Below are positions 8,747 to 16,740 of a stretch of DNA of 55,886 nucleotides, one piece after another. The notes below the pieces were generated by a model that worked only from the letters and a program-made list of their open reading frames with translations, ran no database searches and was not told where the DNA came from. Within the stretch, counting starts at the first letter, position 1. Each line of letters starts with the position of its first letter. The stretch is from contig CAMPKP010000006.1 of the NCBI GenBank assembly GCA_946887295.1, positions 1-55,886 of the forward strand. Reading direction: 5' to 3'. The position numbers and the translations under genes were made by a program. The DNA is from an uncultured Gemmatimonadota bacterium (GTDB lineage Bacteria; Gemmatimonadota; Gemmatimonadetes; Gemmatimonadales; GWC2-71-9).

Positions 8747-9750
8747 GCGAGCGCCAGGCGTCGGGCCGGCATCCGGCGGTCGTAGATCGCGTCGATCGCC
8801 TCGGCCGTGGCGACGAAGCGCTCCGCCGCGGGATCGAACCGGCTCCCTTCCGCCACGCGCCAGGCCCACTCGACGATCGCCCGTCCGCTCCAGGTGTCGG
8901 GGGGCTTCGCCAGAATTTCCCGGCGGGTGCCCACGCAGTGCTCGGCGACGAAATCGTAGAACGAGCCGCCGACGTTGCGCAGCAGGACGCTGCCCTCGGT
9001 GCCGTACACCGATGCCTCGATGACGGCCTCGCGTCCCGCCGACAGCCGCCACGAACAGGCTACCCGCGCGGCGGCGCCGCCCTCGAGGTCCAGCGTGGCG
9101 ACCGCATAGTCCTCCACCGCACGCGGCTTGTGGGGAAGCGGCTCGCCCGCCGCGAAGAGCCGGCTCTCGACGTGCTCGATCCGCGGATCGCCCAGCAGCC
9201 AGAGCGCGAGGTCCACGAGATGGATGCCCAGATCCATCACGCAGCCGCCGCCGGAGCGGCGGCGGTCGTAGAACCAGTCCTTGTCCGGGCCGTAGGCATT
9301 GTGGAACACCATGTCCGCGGCGTAGATCCTTCCCAGCTCCCCGGATCGGCAGATCTCGTGCATGCGACGGACGCCTTCGAGACCGCGGTAGCTGTAGTCC
9401 ACGCCCAGCAGCCGGTCGGCGGCGCGCGCGGCCTCGACCACCCGCCTGGTCTCCTCGGCGCTGCGGGCGAGCGGCTTCTGGCAGAACACCGCCAGACCGC
9501 GCTCGAGCGCGGTCACCGCCTGAGCGGCGTGCATCGCGCTGGGCGTCGCGATGACCACGCCGTCGAGCGGCTCGGCCAGCAGCTCCTGATAGGTGCGGCA
9601 GACTCTCGCGGCTGGTGCCGCGGTCCGCGCCGCTTCGACCTCCGCCGCGGAGGGGTCGGCGATGGCCGCGATCTCGGCGACACCGCTGCGGGCGACGGCC
9701 TCCAGCCGATTGCGCCCGATCCAGCCGACTCCGAGGAATCCCAGCCTCAT
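8743..9750 (-). CDS. Gfo/Idh/MocA-family NAD(P)-dependent oxidoreductase
   Basis: A 335-residue sugar-oxidoreductase-like protein. The Rossmann motif GFLGVGWIG is at residues 4-12 and the second domain has GGGCVMDLGIHLVDLALWLLG, with the aspartate and histidine typical of the active site. The usual EKP motif reads CQKPLA: the catalytic lysine is kept but glutamate is glutamine. Family members oxidise or reduce ring hydroxyls of sugars or inositols. Start ATG at 9750 overlaps the dehydrogenase stop as ATGA; the long upstream open frame to 10557 is antisense. Probably works with the neighbouring epimerases to make an unusual sugar. Confidence 0.85.
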   Translation of the reverse strand: MRLGFLGVGWIGRNRLEAVARSGVAEIAAIADPSAAEVEAARTAAPAARVCRTYQELLAEPLDGVVIATPSAMHAAQAVTALERGLAVFCQKPLARSAEETRRVVEAARAADRLLGVDYSYRGLEGVRRMHEICRSGELGRIYAADMVFHNAYGPDKDWFYDRRRSGGGCVMDLGIHLVDLALWLLGDPRIEHVESRLFAAGEPLPHKPRAVEDYAVATLDLEGGAAARVACSWRLSAGREAVIEASVYGTEGSVLLRNVGGSFYDFVAEHCVGTRREILAKPPDTWSGRAIVEWAWRVAEGSRFDPAAERFVATAEAIDAIYDRRMPARRLALA

Positions 9751-10700
9751 GGCATCACCAGCGCCTTCAGGAACCCCTCCGGCCTCGTTCGCATCGCCTC
9801 CATGGCGCCGCCCAGGTCGTCGAGGGCGAAATGATGGGTGTAGAGCGGGTACGGATCGAGCCGCCCCTCGACGGTCGCGGCGATGGCTTCCCGCATCCCC
9901 TGCACGTATACGGCGGGATCGCGCTCGTGGGCGTTCACCACGTCGAGGCCACGCCAATTCCAGAGCTGCATGTCCACCGTCCGGAGCCCGTCCTGGTGGT
10001 ATCCCGCGATCACCAGCCGTCCCCGCACCCGGGTGAGCTCCGCCGCCAGGTCGAGGGGCTCCTGGAGACCGACCACCTCGAGCACACGGTCCGCGCCCTC
10101 GCCGCCGGTGAGCTCCCGGACGCGGTGCACGACGGATTCCCGCCCCTCGAGGGGGATGGCGACCTCGGCGCCGAGCGCCTGCGCCGTATTCAGGGCATAT
10201 CGGCGCCGGGAGATCGCGATCACTCGCGCTCCCGCCGAAGCCGCCAGCCCCGTGAGCAGCGCACCCAGGAATCCGATTCCTACCACGACCACGGTGTGAT
10301 CCCGACGAATGTCCGCGCGGCGGAAAGCGTTCATCGCACAGGCCAGCGGCTCGCCGGGGAAGGGCCGCCCGGCCAGGCTCGGCGGCAGCGCTACCGCGTC
10401 CGTCTCGGCGACGACATCGTATTCCGCGAACGCGTGGCTGGACAGCATGGCCACCGGGTCGCCCGGTGCCAGCCCCTCCACGCCCTCGCCGACGGCGTCG
10501 ACTTCTCCCCAACCCTCGTGGCCGGGCGCGCCGGGCTCCCCCGGATAGGAGAACCACGAGCGTCCCTCCCAGAAGGGCAGGTTCGAGCCACAGACGCCGC
10601 AGCCCTCCAGCCGCACTCGGATCTCGCCGGGACCCGGGTCGTTCACGGGCACGTGCTCCAGCCGGGCCCGGCCCGGCTCCGCGATCACGGCGCTCCGCAT
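9747..10700 (-). CDS. Zinc-dependent medium-chain alcohol dehydrogenase, short form
   Basis: A 317-residue MDR-family dehydrogenase. Catalytic-zinc residues are visible in GCGVCGSNLPFW and APGHEGWG; the cofactor site is TVVVVGIGFLGALLTGLAA. The four-cysteine structural-zinc lobe that usually follows the first domain is absent, which accounts for the short length. Start ATG at 10700 gives the usual MRSAVIAEPGRA beginning; an upstream ATG at 10829 would overlap the next gene and is unlikely. The gap to the preceding gene is 31 nt, one of the few real spacers in the operon. Likely substrate is a sugar or polyol in the glycan pathway (inference). Confidence 0.8.
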   Translation of the reverse strand: MRSAVIAEPGRARLEHVPVNDPGPGEIRVRLEGCGVCGSNLPFWEGRSWFSYPGEPGAPGHEGWGEVDAVGEGVEGLAPGDPVAMLSSHAFAEYDVVAETDAVALPPSLAGRPFPGEPLACAMNAFRRADIRRDHTVVVVGIGFLGALLTGLAASAGARVIAISRRRYALNTAQALGAEVAIPLEGRESVVHRVRELTGGEGADRVLEVVGLQEPLDLAAELTRVRGRLVIAGYHQDGLRTVDMQLWNWRGLDVVNAHERDPAVYVQGMREAIAATVEGRLDPYPLYTHHFALDDLGGAMEAMRTRPEGFLKALVMP

Positions 10701-10731
10701 GGTCGCGACACGGACGCCGCCGCCAGCCGGG

Positions 10732-11784
10732 CTAGTGGCCGGCACCGGCGGCCGCCCTGGGGGTCCAGGCTTTCCTCTGCTCGTGCTCCAGCCAATCGGC
10801 CAGGCGCTCGAGACCCTCCCGAACTCCAATCGCGGCTCGCCATCCGGTCGTCCGCCCGAACAGCCTGGTGTCCGAGACGTAGTACTTCTGATCGCCTGTT
10901 CTCCACCCTTCGAACTCCACTTCGGGGCGGCGTCCCGTGATCTCGGCGAGCAGGTCCAGCAGCTCCAGCAGGCTCACCGCGTTCTCCGGTCCGCCTCCGA
11001 TGTTGAAGGCTTGCCCCGCCTCCGTGCTCATCCGTCCGAGCGCGAGCAGGAGGGCCTCCACGAGATCGCCCACGAACAGGACATCGCGCACCTGACGCCC
11101 GTCGCCGTACACCGTGATCGGACGGTCCCGCATCGCCTGGATGAGGAAGTGCGCGACCCATCCCTGGTCTTCGGTGCCGAACTGGTGCGGACCGTAGATG
11201 CAGCTCATCCGGAACACGATGGTCGGCAGCCCGTAGGTGCGGGCATAGTCCCGGACGTACTGGTCCGCCGCGCCCTTGGAGCACCCGTAGGGACTGTGGA
11301 AATCCAGTGCTCGCTGCTCTCCGATGCCGTGATCCGACCCGTCGAGCGCAGACTCGTACCGCCGGTTGAGCCGGCGCAGCGGCAGGTCGGCCAGGGCCCC
11401 GTACACTTTGTTGGTGGAGGTGAACACCAGGGGAGGAGGCACCGGCCGGGCCCGGATGGCCTCGAGCACGTTCAGCGTGCCGCCGGCGTTCACCTGGAAA
11501 TCGTCCACCGGATCACAGAGACTGGTCGTGACGGCGACCTGTGCGGCGAAGTGAAAGACGGCGTCGGCGCCGGCCACCGCACGCCGGACCACGGTGTGGT
11601 CACGCACGTCCCCGATCTCCACGTCCACCCGCGAGCCGTAGGTATCCCGGAGCCAGCGCAGGTTCTCCTCGACACCCGGGCGCGCCAGACTGTCCAGCAC
11701 CAGCACGTCCCGGCCGTCGCTCAGCAGGCGGGCCGCGAGGTTGGTCCCGATGAACCCCGCCCCGCCGGTGATGAGGGCTCTCAT
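10732..11784 (-). CDS. NAD-dependent epimerase resembling CDP-paratose 2-epimerase (TyvE-like)
   Basis: A 350-residue extended SDR. GGAGFIG at residues 7-13 binds NAD, and FHSPYGCSKGAADQYV carries the catalytic Tyr-X3-Lys. The run STNKVYGAL, then DFHSPYGCSKGAADQY and YGPHQFGTEDQGWVAHF, is the characteristic pattern of TyvE, which epimerises C2 of CDP-paratose to CDP-tyvelose. The rest of the CDP-dideoxyhexose pathway is not in the window, so the true substrate may be a different nucleotide sugar. The start ATG at 11784 overlaps the previous stop as ATGA. Confidence 0.8.
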   Translation of the reverse strand: MRALITGGAGFIGTNLAARLLSDGRDVLVLDSLARPGVEENLRWLRDTYGSRVDVEIGDVRDHTVVRRAVAGADAVFHFAAQVAVTTSLCDPVDDFQVNAGGTLNVLEAIRARPVPPPLVFTSTNKVYGALADLPLRRLNRRYESALDGSDHGIGEQRALDFHSPYGCSKGAADQYVRDYARTYGLPTIVFRMSCIYGPHQFGTEDQGWVAHFLIQAMRDRPITVYGDGRQVRDVLFVGDLVEALLLALGRMSTEAGQAFNIGGGPENAVSLLELLDLLAEITGRRPEVEFEGWRTGDQKYYVSDTRLFGRTTGWRAAIGVREGLERLADWLEHEQRKAWTPRAAAGAGH

Positions 11785-12899
11785 ACCGTGAGACCTCGTG
11801 CCGCGAGCTCCGCCCGGGCCTCGTCAGCACGGTCGGTGGCCACCTGTCGCTCCAGCCAGGCCGCGAGCTCCGCCAATCCATCCTCGAGCGCCACCCTGGG
11901 GTCGAAATCGAGAACCGCGCGTGCGCGGGCGACGTCGGCGAAGCAGTGCCGGATGTCGCCGACGCGGTACTTGCCGGTGATGTCGGGCTGCAGGTCCTCC
12001 CGCTCCATCACCCGGGCGAGCCGGTGGGCGATTTCGGCGACGGTATACGAGTGCCCGCTCCCTATGTTGAAGACCTGTCCCGCCGCCGCCGGCCGCTGCG
12101 CCGCGAGGACGCACGCGCGGGCCACGTCGGACACGTGCACGAAGTCGCGCCGCTGCTCCCCGTCCTCGAACACGGCCGGGCGCTTCCCGTTGAGGATGCG
12201 GGAGGCGAAGATGGCCAGCACGCCGGTGTAGGGATTCGAGAGGGACTGGCGGGTGCCGAACACGTTGAAGAACCGGAGGGCCGTGGTGGGAATGCCGTAC
12301 GCCGCCCCGACGAGCAGGCACATTCGCTCCTGGTCGAACTTGGAGAGCGCGTAAATGGACGCGAGCGAGGGCGGCTTGCGCTCGGGGGTGGGCACGGGCG
12401 TGAGCGGATCTCCGTCGGGGCCGCGCGGCTCCCAGGCGCCGGCCTGGAGCTGGGCCCGATCGCGCTCCGCGATGTCCACCGGCCGCCCCTGTGGATCGTG
12501 ATACAGGCCCTCGCCGTACACGCTCATGCTCGACGCGACGACGAGACGTTCCACCGGACGCTCGGCCAGCGCCTCGAGCAGCACGGCGGTGCCATGGTTG
12601 TTGACGTCGGTGTAGTGGGCGATCCGGTACATGCTCTGGCCCACCCCGACGGCGGCGGCGAGATGGTAGACCACGTCCACGCCTTGCAGGGCCCGGTCGA
12701 CCGCCTCGCGATCGCGCACGTCGCCGACCACCAGCTCCACCTCATCGTCGAGGTACTCCGGCGCGGTCCGCTTGTCGCCGTGCACCTGCGGTGAGAGGTT
12801 GTCGAGGGCGCGAACCCGGTCCCCGGCGGCCAGGAGGGCATCGGCGAGATGCGAGCCGATGAATCCCGCGCCCCCGGTGATCAGTATCTGTCTGCTCAT
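11781..12899 (-). CDS. NAD-dependent nucleotide-sugar epimerase/dehydratase
   Basis: A 372-residue extended SDR with GGAGFIGSH near the N-terminus, serine in VVASSMSVYGEG, and tyrosine-lysine in SIYALSKFDQE. An insert of roughly 30 residues rich in Pro, Arg and Asp sits between the Ser and Tyr-Lys elements. ALRFFNVFGTRQSLSNPYTGV is typical of UDP-glucose 4-epimerase relatives. The start is ATG at 12899; the frame is open to 13097 but that part runs into the neighbouring gene. It probably interconverts the UDP-pentose or UDP-hexose made by the upstream decarboxylase. Confidence 0.8.
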   Translation of the reverse strand: MSRQILITGGAGFIGSHLADALLAAGDRVRALDNLSPQVHGDKRTAPEYLDDEVELVVGDVRDREAVDRALQGVDVVYHLAAAVGVGQSMYRIAHYTDVNNHGTAVLLEALAERPVERLVVASSMSVYGEGLYHDPQGRPVDIAERDRAQLQAGAWEPRGPDGDPLTPVPTPERKPPSLASIYALSKFDQERMCLLVGAAYGIPTTALRFFNVFGTRQSLSNPYTGVLAIFASRILNGKRPAVFEDGEQRRDFVHVSDVARACVLAAQRPAAAGQVFNIGSGHSYTVAEIAHRLARVMEREDLQPDITGKYRVGDIRHCFADVARARAVLDFDPRVALEDGLAELAAWLERQVATDRADEARAELAARGLTV

Positions 12900-12921
12900 G
12901 CGCTTCGCTCCTGATGCCTGG

Positions 12922-13932
12922 TCATGCGCGCAGGCGGTCGGTCCAGTGATTCGCCTCCGCATACGCGCGCCGCCGCTCGACGAAGGGTCCCTTGTGGGTC
13001 CGCCCGCGGTCCAGCAGTGCCCGGAAGTACGGGATGGTGCGGCGAAGTCCCTCCTTGAGGGATACCTTCGGCCGCCAGTCCAGCAGTTGCTCGGCACGGC
13101 CGATGTCGGGCCGTCGCTGTTTCGGATCGTCCTCGGGCAGGGGCCGGTGCTCGATCTCGAGCGGACGGCCGCACAGCGCGGCGATCTCGTCGGCGAGCTC
13201 CTTGATCGAGAACTCGCCGGGGTTGCCCAGATTCACCGGCAAGTGCGTGTCCGTCGCCATCAGTCGGATGAGTCCCTGCACCAGGTCGTCCACATAGCAG
13301 AACGAGCGGGTCTGCTGCCCCTCGCCGTAGATGGTCAGAGGCTCGCCGCGAAGTGCCTGCACGATGAAATTCGAGACGACGCGGCCGTCGGACTCGGCCA
13401 TCCTGGGCCCGTAGGTGTTGAAGATTCTGGCGATGCGGATGTCCACGCCGGTCTGCCGGTGGTAGTCCATCATGAGCGTCTCGGCGACCCGCTTCCCCTC
13501 GTCGTAGCACGAGCGGAGTCCGATCGGATTGACATGCCCCCAGTAGCCTTCCGGCTGCGGGTGGACGTCGGGGTCGCCGTAGACTTCCGAGGTGGAGGCC
13601 TGGAGGATGCGGGCGCCGACGCGCCGTGCGAGCACCAGCATGTTCAGCGCGCCGAGCACGTTCGACTTCACCGTCTTGATGGGGTCGTACTGGTAGTGAA
13701 TGGGCGAGGCGGGGCAGGCGAGGTTGTAGATCTGGTCCACCTGAAGGAGGAGCGGCTCGCACACGTCGTGTCGCAGCAGCTCGAAACGGCCGGATTCCAG
13801 CAGGTGGCGGACGTTCTCGCGCCGTCCGGTAAAGAAGTTGTCGAGGCAGATGACATCATAGCCCTGCGCCAACAGACTTTCGCACAGATGCGAGCCGATG
13901 AAGCCGGCTCCTCCCGTGACCAACACCTTCAT
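12922..13932 (-). CDS. uxs: UDP-glucuronate decarboxylase (UDP-xylose synthase)
   Basis: A 336-residue extended SDR, first gene of the minus-strand operon. [15 protein letters not shown] binds NAD; the family-specific run [13 protein letters not shown], then TSEVYGDP and [12 protein letters not shown] (catalytic Tyr-X3-Lys), and [12 protein letters not shown] are near-canonical for UDP-xylose synthase. It converts UDP-glucuronate to UDP-xylose through a 4-keto intermediate. The source of UDP-glucuronate is not in the window. Together with the following epimerases it suggests that the cassette builds a pentose-containing glycan. The ATG at 13932 is at the edge of a 185-bp divergent promoter region. 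Confidence 0.93.
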   Translation of the reverse strand: MKVLVTGGAGFIGSHLCESLLAQGYDVICLDNFFTGRRENVRHLLESGRFELLRHDVCEPLLLQVDQIYNLACPASPIHYQYDPIKTVKSNVLGALNMLVLARRVGARILQASTSEVYGDPDVHPQPEGYWGHVNPIGLRSCYDEGKRVAETLMMDYHRQTGVDIRIARIFNTYGPRMAESDGRVVSNFIVQALRGEPLTIYGEGQQTRSFCYVDDLVQGLIRLMATDTHLPVNLGNPGEFSIKELADEIAALCGRPLEIEHRPLPEDDPKQRRPDIGRAEQLLDWRPKVSLKEGLRRTIPYFRALLDRGRTHKGPFVERRRAYAEANHWTDRLRA

Positions 13933-14071
13933 CGCTTACGCTGCCTGCTCAGGTGAATGCCTCGTCCCCTCGGGGTAAGTTCCCAGAGGCAGTCTCATCG
14001 TCGCGCAGCTACATGTCTGTGAGCGGAATCACCGGATGTGCACATTCGAAGTCCCCGATGGTTGGAATTGG

Positions 14072-14085
14072 GCCTCGCGCGAGGC
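14072..14085. repeat. Perfect 14-bp palindrome in divergent promoter region
   Basis: GCCTCGCGCGAGGC is fully self-complementary and lies 33 nt before the ATG of the NurA-like gene, within the 185-bp region that separates it from the divergent uxs operon. It could be an operator or a short hairpin; GC-rich DNA also makes such palindromes by chance. Confidence 0.3.
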
Positions 14086-14117
14086 GTTCTTCCAAGCCCT
14101 CGGCTACCTTACTGCGC

Positions 14118-15056
14118 ATGCACCTGAACAATCTGTCGGCGTTGCGGCGGCGCCTGGCCCTGCGCGGCCTCACTCCCGCCTCGGCCGTTCCGGAATCCAG
14201 TGGGGGGCGGTCCGAGGAGGCGTGCATCCGCCCGGCGCGACTGGTCGAGGATACCGAGCTCCGGTGCCGCGCGGTCGGAGCCGCCGAGCCGTGGCCTGGT
14301 CCACTGGCGTTCCTGGACGGCGTCCAGCGGATGCATCTGGTGGCGTACGCCGGCGCGGCGCCCATCTACGTCGCCGAGATCGCGGCTGCGATTCGGGAGC
14401 GGCGAAGCACCCGGCTCACCACGGTGATGGAGGATCGCCGCCGTGTGGTGATCGCGCGCCCCCGGGCGCTGGCCGCCGCGGGCGACGCTCTGGAGGGCCT
14501 GCCGACGCTGGCCACCCCCGAGGACGAGCCGGCCCATCCGGTGCGCGATCTCACGCAGGCGTCCCGGGCCCTCGACCGGGCTCGCGGGCAGCTGGAGCTG
14601 GAGCTCGGACGCCGCTTCAGGCTGACCTCGGACGGCTGGCTCCTGGTGGACGGGTCTCTGGCGGAGAGTCCCGACTGGGCCGCCGACCCGCGCATGATCG
14701 GAGTCTCCAAGAGCCACGCCACGCTGCCGTTCGACGGTGACGACCTGGACCGGTATCTCCGGCTGCCCCCGGGGCATCGTACCTCGATCTTCGCCCCCCA
14801 GACACGGAGCGTCGCGCCGGTCCACGCCTGGGCCCTTCGGCTCTGGGAGTGGGAGGCCAGGGATCTCTTCCATGGCCTGGTGCGGGTCGAAGTGTCCCCG
14901 GCCACCGGGCAGCCGGCCCTCGCCGATACCATCTCGCGCAGGCTCCTCGCCGAACGGGCACCCATCAGCACTCCCGATCCCCGGTGGGACCGGCTGCTCT
15001 ACGGCATCCATTCCGTGGAGCAGTACTTGCACGCCCGCGCCGGAGCACTGGTCTGA
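14118..15056 (+). CDS. NurA-like 5'-3' nuclease domain protein
   Basis: A 312-residue protein with a probable NurA fold. The first acidic strand is GPLAFLDGVQRMHLVAYA near residue 60, and the second block is LLVDGSLAESPDWAAD followed by MIGVSKSHATLPF, the arrangement of metal-binding aspartates in NurA domains. NurA works with the HerA ATPase and Mre11-Rad50 in DNA-end resection. All three partners are downstream in the same operon (16741, 18712, 19890), which strongly supports the call. Start ATG at 14118; the open frame reaches 13953 but those residues look non-coding. The stop overlaps the next start (TGATG). Confidence 0.65.
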   Translation: MHLNNLSALRRRLALRGLTPASAVPESSGGRSEEACIRPARLVEDTELRCRAVGAAEPWPGPLAFLDGVQRMHLVAYAGAAPIYVAEIAAAIRERRSTRLTTVMEDRRRVVIARPRALAAAGDALEGLPTLATPEDEPAHPVRDLTQASRALDRARGQLELELGRRFRLTSDGWLLVDGSLAESPDWAADPRMIGVSKSHATLPFDGDDLDRYLRLPPGHRTSIFAPQTRSVAPVHAWALRLWEWEARDLFHGLVRVEVSPATGQPALADTISRRLLAERAPISTPDPRWDRLLYGIHSVEQYLHARAGALV

Positions 15057-16729
15057 TGGCCCGCGCGCTGGCCGCCCTCGCGGGCCGGGAATTCGACGTG
15101 CTCGTGGTCGGCGGCGGGATCACCGGAGCCGTCACGGCCTGGGACGCCGCGCAGCGCGGGCTGTCCGTCGCCCTCCTGGAGCGGGGTGATTTCGGAGGCG
15201 CCACGTCGGCCGAGTCACTGAAGGTGGTACACGGCGGGGTCCGCTACCTCCAGCATCTCGACGTCGTGCGGGTGCGCGAGTCGAGCCGCGAGCGCCGCGC
15301 GCTGCTGCGGATGGCCCCGCATCTGGTGCACCCCATGCCCTTCGTGGTGCCGACCTACGGGCACGGCATGCGGGGACCCGAGATCCTCGGCGCCGCCTTC
15401 GTCATTCTCAATGCGCTCACCGCAGACCGGAACCGCGGCCTCACGGACCCCTCCAGGCGGGTTCCCGCCGCGGGCATCGTCTCCCGGGCCCGGGTGCTGG
15501 AGTGGTTTCCCGATATCAATAAGGAAGGGCTGACCGGGGCCGGCGTGTTCTACGATGGCCAGATGTTCAACCCGCCGCGGCTGGTCTGGGCCATGGTCCG
15601 CACTGCGGCGCGCGCCGGCGCCGCGGTGGCGAACTACTGTGACGTGACCGCTCTCCTCCTGCAGGGAGGCCGGGTCACCGGTGTCCGGGTCGAGGATCGG
15701 CTGGGCGGCGAGAAGTTCGAGGTCCGCGCCCGCACCGTGGTGAATGCCGCCGGTCCCTATGCCGAGGCGCTGCTGGTGCGCTCCGGCATCCGGGCGGGGA
15801 GGAGCGTCCCATTCTCCCGCGACATGGCGCTCGTGCTCAAGCGGCAGTTCGTCGACGGGCGCGCGCTCGCGCTCCAGACCCGCTACCGGGACCCGTCCGC
15901 GGTTCTGACCCGGGGCGCGAGGCACCTCTTCCTCGTGCCGTGGCGCGGCAGGACGCTCGTCGGTGTCAACAGTCTGATCTGGCGCGACGAGCCGGACAGC
16001 CTTCGGGTGACCGAGAGCGAGGTCGCCGACTTCGTCGCCGAGATCGCCGAGGCCGATCCCAAGCTCGGCCTCACCATGGCCGACGTGGGGCTGGTGATGG
16101 CGGGGCTGCTCCCGGTCGAGAAGGGCGACGAGCAGACCGGCGACGTGAGCTTCGGCAAGCGGCCGCTGGTGGTGGACAACGCCAAGACCGACCGCGTCCA
16201 GGGACTGGTCTCCGCCATCTCCAATCGCTACACCGTCGCGCGCGGCGTGGCCGAGCGCGCAGTCGATCTCGTCTATCGGAAGCTGAGCCGCGAGGTCCGT
16301 CCGTCGCGGACCGAAGTCACCCGGATCCACGGCGCTGATTTCTACCGCTTCGCCGATCTGGTGCGTGAGGTGGGTGAGGCACTGCCTCCCGGGGTGGATC
16401 GCGGCATCGCCGATCGCTTCGCCCGGGACCACGGCTCCGCGTACGGCGAGGTGCTGCGGCTCGCACGCGAGCGGCCCGAGCTGGCGGTGACCATCGGCGG
16501 CAGCGACATATTGCGGGCCGAAGTGGTGCATGCCGCCCGGAGCGAGATGGTCTGCAAGCTGTCCGACGCGGTCTTCGGACGCACCGGCCTCGCCACTGCC
16601 GGCGATCCCGGACCCGCCGAGCTCGAGGAGTGCGCCGACCTCGTGGCCGGCCAGCTCGGCTGGGATGCCGGGCGCCGGGAGAAGGAGCTGCGCGAGGTGC
16701 GGGACCGCATTCCGTTCCGCCGAAGCTGA
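15056..16729 (+). CDS. glpD: Glycerol-3-phosphate dehydrogenase (FAD-dependent, GlpD family)
   Basis: A 557-residue flavoprotein. The FAD motif VLVVGGGITGAVTAWDAA is near residue 16; LKVVHGGVRYLQHLD matches the family's HGGLRYL element; LSDAVFGRTGLATAG near the C-terminus is the GlpD C-terminal domain signature. It oxidises sn-glycerol-3-phosphate to dihydroxyacetone phosphate and passes electrons to the quinone pool at the membrane. The usual SSKLIHGG reads SAESLKVVHGG, so substrate specificity could differ. It is coupled to the NurA-like gene by TGATG and sits between NurA and HerA, an odd place for a lipid/carbon-metabolism enzyme. Confidence 0.85.
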   Translation: MARALAALAGREFDVLVVGGGITGAVTAWDAAQRGLSVALLERGDFGGATSAESLKVVHGGVRYLQHLDVVRVRESSRERRALLRMAPHLVHPMPFVVPTYGHGMRGPEILGAAFVILNALTADRNRGLTDPSRRVPAAGIVSRARVLEWFPDINKEGLTGAGVFYDGQMFNPPRLVWAMVRTAARAGAAVANYCDVTALLLQGGRVTGVRVEDRLGGEKFEVRARTVVNAAGPYAEALLVRSGIRAGRSVPFSRDMALVLKRQFVDGRALALQTRYRDPSAVLTRGARHLFLVPWRGRTLVGVNSLIWRDEPDSLRVTESEVADFVAEIAEADPKLGLTMADVGLVMAGLLPVEKGDEQTGDVSFGKRPLVVDNAKTDRVQGLVSAISNRYTVARGVAERAVDLVYRKLSREVRPSRTEVTRIHGADFYRFADLVREVGEALPPGVDRGIADRFARDHGSAYGEVLRLARERPELAVTIGGSDILRAEVVHAARSEMVCKLSDAVFGRTGLATAGDPGPAELEECADLVAGQLGWDAGRREKELREVRDRIPFRRS

Positions 16730-16740
16730 GCCCGCTCCAC

